From Myxococcales bacterium (GTDB lineage Bacteria > Myxococcota_A > Polyangia > Polyangiales > JADJMO01): DNA of 7,953 nucleotides. Position numbers and translations under genes: made by a program. Shown piece by piece: positions 1-5,049 of this stretch; the first letter of the stretch is position 1, and every line of letters begins with the position of its first letter. The stretch is taken from the NCBI GenBank assembly GCA_021783935.1, contig JAJXTK010000289.1, positions 1-7,953 on the forward strand, written 5' to 3'. A model generated the notes under the pieces. That model had not been told where the DNA came from. It did no database searches and saw only the letters and a list, made by a program, of their open reading frames with translations.

Positions 1-454
1 CGAACCCGGCGCGCTGCGCGCGCAGCGCGGCCTGCACCGCCGCGCGGACCACCGGATCGACCTGACCGCTCGCGCCGCCGGCGCTCGCCTCGATCGTGCC
101 GTTCGCGTCGACGAGCGCGGCCTCGCCGTAGCCGAAATAGGTCCGAAACGGCTGGAGGGTCGAGACGATCCGATTGCGGTCCTCCGCGGCCCGCCCCGAG
201 AGCCAGCGATCGGCCGTGCGCGCGAAGGGCCCGTTCGATGCGAGCGCGGAGCCATCGCCGATCCGCTCGTGCCGCCAGCTCGACAGCTCCCGGGCCTTCA
301 GCCTCGCGATCGCCGACAGCCGTGCGACCGCCGCCTCGTGCAGGCTGCGCTTCTGCGCGAGGTAGACCCAGATCCCCACGCCGACGACGAGCGCGAACGC
401 GAGCCCGAAGAGGATGCCCATCCTTCGCGGCGAACGCCTCGGCTGCTCGATCAT
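1..454 (-). CDS. Membrane sensor protein, N-terminal part (probable sensor histidine kinase or similar signalling protein), truncated by window edge
   Basis: The minus-strand frame stays open from an ATG at 454 to the left edge, giving 151 residues. A basic N-terminus (residues 2-11, PRRSPRR) precedes one membrane helix at about residues 13-33. An extracytoplasmic sensor-like region follows. It begins with LKARELSSWRHERIGD at about 52-67, a pattern I associate with N-terminal sensor regions of histidine kinases and GGDEF or PAS proteins (usually LK..QI..WL.ER.GD). It continues with a PAS/Cache-like stretch, ALVDANGTIEAS. A GGAGGT Shine-Dalgarno lies 3 nt before the ATG, which supports this start although the spacing is short; an ATG at residue 12 would leave almost nothing before the helix. 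The output domain lies outside the window, so kinase, cyclase or chemoreceptor cannot be told apart. The gene follows the M2 peptidase gene on the same strand after a 241-bp gap, so close coupling is unlikely. Confidence 0.7.
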   Translation of the reverse strand, partial: MIEQPRRSPRRMGILFGLAFALVVGVGIWVYLAQKRSLHEAAVARLSAIARLKARELSSWRHERIGDGSALASNGPFARTADRWLSGRAAEDRNRIVSTLQPFRTYFGYGEAALVDANGTIEASAGGASGQVDPVVRAAVQAALRAQRAGF

Positions 455-695
455 CGCACCTCCGCTGCCCCGATCTGCGCGCGACGCCCCAGACGCCTCG
501 CGTGCGCCGATCGCGCGCGCCGCGTGCGGCTCGGACTACCACCCGCGGCGCCGACGCACCCGAGGCGCACGGCCCGCGCCGATCAGCATCGCGTCAACGA
601 CGCCGTCGCCGGCGCGGTGAGCGCGCCCTCGGCCGAGGTTGTGAAGTTGTTCTCGTTCGGGCCGCGAATCGCTCGCCTTGACCGTCGAGCCGCGC
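455..695. other. Intergenic region with a small GC hairpin and no convincing gene
   Basis: These 241 bp separate the stop of the M2 peptidase gene from the start of the sensor gene. They should hold the 3' end of the former and the promoter of the latter. Visible structure: a 6-bp GC stem with a 5-nt loop at 611-627 (GGCGCG-GTGAG-CGCGCC), a 10-bp palindrome CTCGGCCGAG at 628-637, and a 10-bp inverted repeat GGTGAGCGCG (616-625) / CGCGCTCACC (691-700), whose right arm covers the peptidase stop codon. No T-run follows any stem, so an intrinsic terminator is not shown. A TTGACG hexamer at 592-597 (minus strand) could be a -35 element, but I see no matching -10. Short open frames here look like GC-rich chance frames. 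Confidence 0.4.
458..463 (-). promoter_or_regulatory. Ribosome binding site GGAGGT of the sensor gene
   Basis: The minus strand reads GGAGGTGCGATG. This is a perfect anti-16S match 3 nt before the chosen ATG at 454. It is the only clear Shine-Dalgarno sequence before any start in this window. Confidence 0.5.
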
Positions 696-2591
696 TCACC
701 AACCGCAGACCTGCCCGGCGTTCTGCTGCTTCAACCACGCCCGCAGCGGGGCGAAGTACTCGAGCATCGCGCTCGGATCGGCCCTGGTCTCGCCCGACAA
801 GGTCGCGAGCGCCTCGGGCCACGGCTTGCTGGCCCCGAGGGCGAGCATCGCCGACAGCCGCGCGCCCGCCTCGTGGTTGCCGTAGATCGAGCAGGTGTGC
901 AGCGGCCCGGTGTGCCCAGCGGCCTTGCAGAGCGCGCGGTGGAATTGGAACTGGTAGATCGCCGCGAGGAAGTACTTCACGTAGGTCGAGCTCGCGACGA
1001 CGTGGTACTTCGCCCCCGCGCCGAAGTCGGCCGCGTCGATCGGGACGGGCGAGGCGACCCCTTGGTACTTGGTGCGCAGCGCCCACCAGGCGGCCTCGTA
1101 CTGATCGGGCGCGACCTTGCCCGAGAAGACGTCCCAGCGCCATCGATCGACGAGCATGCCGAAGGGCAGGAACGCGACCTTCTCGAGCGCGCGCTTCATC
1201 TGCACGTTCACCACGCCGCGCTCGTCGGTCGGCACCTGATCGAGCAGCCCGATCGACCGGAAGTAGCCGGGGGTGACCGACAGCGCGATCGTGTCGCCGA
1301 TCGCCTCGTGGAAGCCCTCGTTCGCGCCTTGTTGGAAGAGCACCGGCAGGCCTTTGTAGGCGTGGAAGTAGTAGTCGTGGCCGAGCTCGTGGTGGATCGT
1401 CAGCAGGTCGGCCTCGGTGGGCTCGACGCACATCTTGATGCGCAAGTCGTCGTTCATCTCGACGTCCCACGCGCTCGCGTGGCAGACGACGTCGCGGTCT
1501 TGGGGCTTCTTGAAGAGCGAGCGCTCCCAGAAGGTGTCGGGCAGCGGGTCGAGGCCGAGCGAGGTGTAGAAGCGCTCGCCGATGCGCACCATCGAGCGCT
1601 CGTCGAGCTTCTTGTCGCGCAGGCGCTTGCCGACGTCGATCGACGGCTGCCCTTTGTAGGGCTCGAGCAGGTCGAAGAGCTCCTCCCACTCCTGGGCCCA
1701 CATGTTGCCGAGCAGGTGCGCGGGGATCGGCTTGCCGTCGGGGACCTTGTCCTTGCCGTACTTCTGCTGGAGCCGGCCGCGCACGTAGCAGTGCAGCTCC
1801 TCGTAGAACGGCTTCATCACCGCCCAGAGGCGATCGGCCTCGGCCTCGAGCTGCTCGGGCGGCATGTCGTAGCCCGACTTCCAGAGCGCGCCGGTGTCGG
1901 CGAAGCCGGCCTCGCGCGCGCCGTGGTTCGCGAGCTCGACGTAGCGCGCGAAGCGGGCCTTCTGCGGGCGCGCGGTGCGTTGCCAGCCGCGCCAAGCGTC
2001 CAGCGCCTCGTCGTAGTCGCGTGTCTTGGCGAGGATCCGCTCGAGATCCGGCAGCTCGAGGCATTTGCCCTTCAGGCGCGGCGGGCAGTACTTCGCCGCG
2101 CCGTAGTCGTCGACCATCTTCACCGACAGCTCCGCGAGCTCGGCGCGCTCCTTCGCGTCGGCCGGCGAGACGATCGGGTTCGAGACGCGCAAGAGGTGGA
2201 TCTGCCGCGCGGCGTCGGCGGGGAGCGGCAGCCCATCGAAGCGCCTCGACTCCTCGATCAGCCGGGTGACGAGCCCCATCGACTCGTCGGCCGCGAGCGC
2301 GCTCGCGCGGCTCGTGTCGTGCGTGAGGAAATTCATGTTGATCCAGTCCGCGCGCGACTGATCCACGAACGCGACGCGCAGCGCGGCGTCGGCCCCCTTC
2401 AACCACGCGAGCGCCTGCTCGACGGTCGGCGCCTTGGCGCTGCTCGAGGTCGAGGCCGTCGGCGCGGCCATCGGGCGCGAGGCGACGGCCGGCGGGCAGG
2501 CAGCCGAGCTCGGCGTCGGCGCGGAGGTGCCGCACGCGAGCATGAGCGGGAGCGAGAGGGCCGCGAGGAGGGCGGTGCAAGAGAGGCGCAT
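696..2591 (-). CDS. M2-family zinc peptidyl-dipeptidase (ACE-like), probable lipoprotein
   Basis: Family M2 enzymes release dipeptides from the C-terminus of oligopeptides. This 631-residue protein matches single-domain ACE in length. The zinc motif HHELGH gives ligands H401 and H405 with catalytic E402; the third ligand is E429 in EGFHEAIGD, 28 residues after the first His as in human ACE. Substrate-binding residues also align: Q300 (NMWAQ), H371 (CHASAW), K528, H530, Y537 and Y540, equivalent to human testis-ACE Q281, H353, K511, H513, Y520 and Y523. Six cysteines match the three ACE disulfides (169/177, 370/388, 555/567), as expected for an exported protein. The chloride-ligand Arg522 is replaced by Lys (YVKYF). 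I chose the ATG at 2591 because it gives a lipoprotein signal peptide (MRLSCTALLAALSL..., lipobox MLAC, Cys20) followed by an Ala/Ser/Pro linker. The frame stays open to 2747, but that extension is Arg-rich and would overlap the divergent kinase gene. Probable role: peptide degradation in the envelope or outside the cell. Confidence 0.93.
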   Translation of the reverse strand: MRLSCTALLAALSLPLMLACGTSAPTPSSAACPPAVASRPMAAPTASTSSSAKAPTVEQALAWLKGADAALRVAFVDQSRADWINMNFLTHDTSRASALAADESMGLVTRLIEESRRFDGLPLPADAARQIHLLRVSNPIVSPADAKERAELAELSVKMVDDYGAAKYCPPRLKGKCLELPDLERILAKTRDYDEALDAWRGWQRTARPQKARFARYVELANHGAREAGFADTGALWKSGYDMPPEQLEAEADRLWAVMKPFYEELHCYVRGRLQQKYGKDKVPDGKPIPAHLLGNMWAQEWEELFDLLEPYKGQPSIDVGKRLRDKKLDERSMVRIGERFYTSLGLDPLPDTFWERSLFKKPQDRDVVCHASAWDVEMNDDLRIKMCVEPTEADLLTIHHELGHDYYFHAYKGLPVLFQQGANEGFHEAIGDTIALSVTPGYFRSIGLLDQVPTDERGVVNVQMKRALEKVAFLPFGMLVDRWRWDVFSGKVAPDQYEAAWWALRTKYQGVASPVPIDAADFGAGAKYHVVASSTYVKYFLAAIYQFQFHRALCKAAGHTGPLHTCSIYGNHEAGARLSAMLALGASKPWPEALATLSGETRADPSAMLEYFAPLRAWLKQQNAGQVCGW

Positions 2592-2679
2592 GCGCGAGCG
2601 GTATCGGCGCCGTCGTCGCAACGCAAATTCGAACTTCGCGCGGGGCGAGCGCGCTCCGTCGTCTGGTACATTGCCGCCC
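2592..2679. promoter_or_regulatory. Divergent promoter region between M2 peptidase and kinase genes
   Basis: Only 88 bp separate the two start codons, so both promoters must lie here or inside the coding ends. An imperfect palindrome AAATTCGAACTT (2625-2636, core TTCGAA) sits near the middle in the only AT-richer patch and could be an operator or promoter element. Toward the kinase, TGGTACATT (2664-2672) is a possible extended -10 that would start transcription almost at the ATG. No Shine-Dalgarno precedes either start, so one or both messages may be leaderless. Toward the peptidase, TTGCGT and GATACC lie 15 bp apart on the minus strand and are weak promoter candidates. All of this is pattern reading only. 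Confidence 0.35.
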
Positions 2680-5046
2680 ATGGCGACCGCGCCCGAGCGT
2701 GTCCTCGGCAGGTACGCCCTGTTCGGCGAGATCGCCTCGGGGGGCATGGGGAGCGTCCACTACGGACGCCTCCTCGGCGCGGCGGGCTTCTCGCGCACCG
2801 TGGCGATCAAGCGGCTGCACCCGCCGTTCGCGCGCGAGCCCGAGCTGGTGCAGCAGTTCGTCGGCGAGGCGCGGCTGTGCGCGCGCGTGCGCCACCCGAA
2901 CGTGCTGCCGACGCTCGACGTCGTCGCGCTCGACGACGAGGTCTTCCTCGTGATGGAGCTGGTGATCGGCGAGGCCCTCTCGGGGCTCGTGCGCGCGGCG
3001 AACGCCCGTCGCGAGCCGGTGCCGCTGCCGATCGCCGCGGCGATCATGGTCGGTGCCCTCCAGGGTTTGCACGCCGCGCACGAGGCGGTCGACGAGGCGG
3101 GCGCGCCCCTCGGCCTCGTGCACCGCGACGTCTCGCCGCAGAACGTGCTGGTCGGCACCGACGGCGTCGCGCGCGTGCTCGATTTCGGCATCGCCAAGGC
3201 CTCGTCGGCGGGCGCCGAGCAGACTCGCGCCGGCGTGCTCAAGGGGAAGGTCGGCTACCTCGCGCCCGAGCAGGTGCGCGGCGAGGCGGTCGATCGGCGC
3301 GTCGACGTGTACGCGGCCTCGGTGGTGCTCTGGGAGATGCTCACCGGCGCGCGTCTGTTCGCGACCGGCAGCGATCAAGAGCGTCTCGAGGCGATCCTGC
3401 GTGGCGAGGTCGCGCCTCCGAGCGCGCTGCGGGCAGAGCTCCCGCCGGCGCTCGACGAGGTCGTGCTGCGCGGGCTCGCGCGCGAGCGCGACGCGCGCTA
3501 CCCGACGGCGCTCGAGATGGCCCTCGCGCTGGAGGCGACGGCCGACCCGGCGTCGACCAGGCAGGTCGGCGCGTGGGTCGAGCTGCTCGCCGCCGAGCCG
3601 CTGCGCGCGCGTCGCGATGCCGTGGCGGTGATCGAGCGCGGCGACGCCGCGGCGGTGATCGAGCGCGGCGACGCCGCGGCGGTGATCGAGCGCGGCGACG
3701 CCGCGGCGGTGAAAGCGCGCGGCGACGCCGAGACGGTCGACGAGCGGAGCGAGCCGTTCCTGCTCGGGCGCGCGTCGGGCGCGGAGGTCACGCGTCCGAA
3801 CGCGCCCGAGGCGATGGCGCGCAGCGCCGAGGCGCCCCCCGCGCGCGGTCGCATCGTCTGGCTGTCGCTGACGCTCGCAGCGCTGCTCTCGGTCGCGCTC
3901 GTCGTCGGGCTCGTGCGCAGGAGCGGCTCGCGAGCCGGCGAGGTCGGCGGAGCGGCGAGCGGCTCGATCGCATCGGCGTCGATCGCATCGGCGTCGATCG
4001 CATCCGAGACCGTCGCGTCCGCGTCACGGCCCGAGTGCGCCGATCCCGCGTTGCGGGGCGTCACGCAGCTCGCTGCCGGCCCCGCGTCGCACCACACGTG
4101 CGCGCTCACGGCGGCGGGCGAGGCCTGGTGCTGGGGCGACGATCACGAGGGGCAGCTCGGCCTCGGCACCACCGAGCCGCGCGTCGGGGCCGAACGCGTT
4201 CCCAAGCTCGAACGCGTCACGGGCCTCGCCGTCGGCAACGCGCACACGTGCGCCCTGCACGCCGACGGGCGGGTCTCCTGCTGGGGCAAGGGGCTCGCGC
4301 TGCGCCCGACCCACGTCCTCGACGTCGCGGGCGCCGACACCATCGCCGCGGGGGGGCGCTTCGCGTGCGCGCGCGTGAAGGGGGAGATCGAGTGCTGGGG
4401 CGACGACGACGCAGGTCAGCTCGGGGCCTCGGCGGGCGCCGCGGCGATCGTCGCGCGCATCTCGGGGATCGCCGGCGCGACGCGCTTCTCCGCCGGCACC
4501 GCGCACGCGTGCGCGATCGTGGACGCGCGCGTTCGCTGCTGGGGCTCCGACGGGTTCGGTCAGCTCGGCCAGGGCACGACCGACGCGCGGCCGCATCCCG
4601 TCCCCGTCGAGGTCGCGATCGGCGCGCCGGTCGTCGAGGTCGCGGCGGGCGACAAGACCAGCTTCGCCATCACGCGTGACGGCGCCGCGCTCGGCTGGGG
4701 GTACGCGGTCAAGCGTCCTGTGCGCGTGAAGCTCGAGGACGTCGTGTCGATCGCCGCGGGCGGGCGCCTCACGTGCGCGCGAAGGCTCGACGCGGCGGTC
4801 TTCTGTTGGGGCTTCAACGATCTCGGCGAGCTCGGGCGCGCAGGGGACGACGAGATGGTGCCGGTGCCCATCGACGCCGCGTCGGGGGCGCGCGCCGTGG
4901 TCGCGGGCGACGAGCACGCCTGCGCGCTGGCCCCCTCGGGAGAGGTGCTCTGCTGGGGCGGCAACCGTCACGGCGAGCTCGGGCAGCCGCCCGACGCGCA
5001 GCCGCACCCGAAGCCGACGCGCGTGCTGCGTGGCGAGTGCCGGTGA
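2680..5046 (+). CDS. Transmembrane Ser/Thr protein kinase with external seven-repeat RCC1-like domain
   Basis: A 788-residue receptor-type kinase. The Hanks-type domain covers about residues 11-275: glycine loop ASGGMGSV (19-26), ATP-binding K44 (VAIK), helix-C E63, catalytic HRDVSPQN with D150 and N155, DFG at 168-170, and APE at 195-197. All catalytic residues are present, so it should be active. The HRDVSPQN loop (Ser for the usual Lys) is a form I recall from myxobacterial kinases. A linker holds nine-residue repeats (about 317-352). One membrane helix lies at about 392-412, followed by a Ser/Ala-repeat stalk (428-449). Residues 460-775 hold seven RCC1-type repeats with the pattern C-A-L...C-W-G...GQLG, the number expected for one beta-propeller. 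Six of seven carry a Cys pair; repeat five has F662 and G672 instead. I chose the ATG at 2680 because the kinase domain begins soon after it; the frame extends upstream to 2434 only into the divergent gene. The ligand and kinase substrates are unknown. Confidence 0.93.
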   Translation: MATAPERVLGRYALFGEIASGGMGSVHYGRLLGAAGFSRTVAIKRLHPPFAREPELVQQFVGEARLCARVRHPNVLPTLDVVALDDEVFLVMELVIGEALSGLVRAANARREPVPLPIAAAIMVGALQGLHAAHEAVDEAGAPLGLVHRDVSPQNVLVGTDGVARVLDFGIAKASSAGAEQTRAGVLKGKVGYLAPEQVRGEAVDRRVDVYAASVVLWEMLTGARLFATGSDQERLEAILRGEVAPPSALRAELPPALDEVVLRGLARERDARYPTALEMALALEATADPASTRQVGAWVELLAAEPLRARRDAVAVIERGDAAAVIERGDAAAVIERGDAAAVKARGDAETVDERSEPFLLGRASGAEVTRPNAPEAMARSAEAPPARGRIVWLSLTLAALLSVALVVGLVRRSGSRAGEVGGAASGSIASASIASASIASETVASASRPECADPALRGVTQLAAGPASHHTCALTAAGEAWCWGDDHEGQLGLGTTEPRVGAERVPKLERVTGLAVGNAHTCALHADGRVSCWGKGLALRPTHVLDVAGADTIAAGGRFACARVKGEIECWGDDDAGQLGASAGAAAIVARISGIAGATRFSAGTAHACAIVDARVRCWGSDGFGQLGQGTTDARPHPVPVEVAIGAPVVEVAAGDKTSFAITRDGAALGWGYAVKRPVRVKLEDVVSIAAGGRLTCARRLDAAVFCWGFNDLGELGRAGDDEMVPVPIDAASGARAVVAGDEHACALAPSGEVLCWGGNRHGELGQPPDAQPHPKPTRVLRGECR
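3628..3735 (+). repeat. 27-bp tandem repeat in the kinase linker (three identical copies plus one diverged)
   Basis: Three exactly identical 27-bp units, at 3628-3654, 3655-3681 and 3682-3708, encode VIERGDAAA three times. A diverged fourth unit at 3709-3735 encodes VKARGDAET, and a partial diverged copy is visible just before the array (about 3612-3627). The array lies in frame between the kinase domain and the membrane helix. Identical DNA in the core copies, including third codon positions, suggests recent duplication. Copy-number change would alter linker length in 9-residue steps without breaking the frame. Confidence 0.9.
3964..4023 (+). repeat. 15-bp tandem repeat in the external stalk of the kinase
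   Basis: Two identical units TCGATCGCATCGGCG (3964-3978, 3979-3993) are followed by a close copy (3994-4008, ending CCGAG) and a diverged one (4009-4023). They encode SIASA-SIASA-SIASE-TVASA. This Ser/Ala segment links the membrane helix to the propeller and is probably a flexible stalk. Confidence 0.85.
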
Positions 5047-5049
5047 GCC

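Noticed and set aside
611..627. The hairpin GGCGCG-GTGAG-CGCGCC as an intrinsic terminator of the peptidase gene
   Set aside because: The stem is short, about 70 bp past the stop, and no T-run follows on either strand.
2434..2679. A longer start for the kinase at 2434
   Set aside because: The added 82 residues are Arg/Ala-rich, overlap the peptidase signal-peptide region and add no domain; the ATG at 2680 begins directly before the kinase fold.
2592..2747. A longer start for the M2 peptidase at 2747
   Set aside because: The extra 52 residues are Arg-rich, would bury the lipoprotein signal peptide, and would overlap the kinase start.
3628..3735. A possible CRISPR-like array, or RGD cell-adhesion motifs, in the 27-bp repeat
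   Set aside because: The units abut with no spacers and are in frame inside a gene, so it is not CRISPR. The RGD triplets are on the predicted cytoplasmic side, so integrin-type binding is not sensible.
678..4679. A 1333-codon plus-strand frame running antisense through the M2 peptidase gene and into the kinase gene
   Set aside because: Its product is Arg/Leu/Val-rich without any recognisable domain and overlaps two well-supported genes; very GC-rich DNA leaves such frames open by chance.
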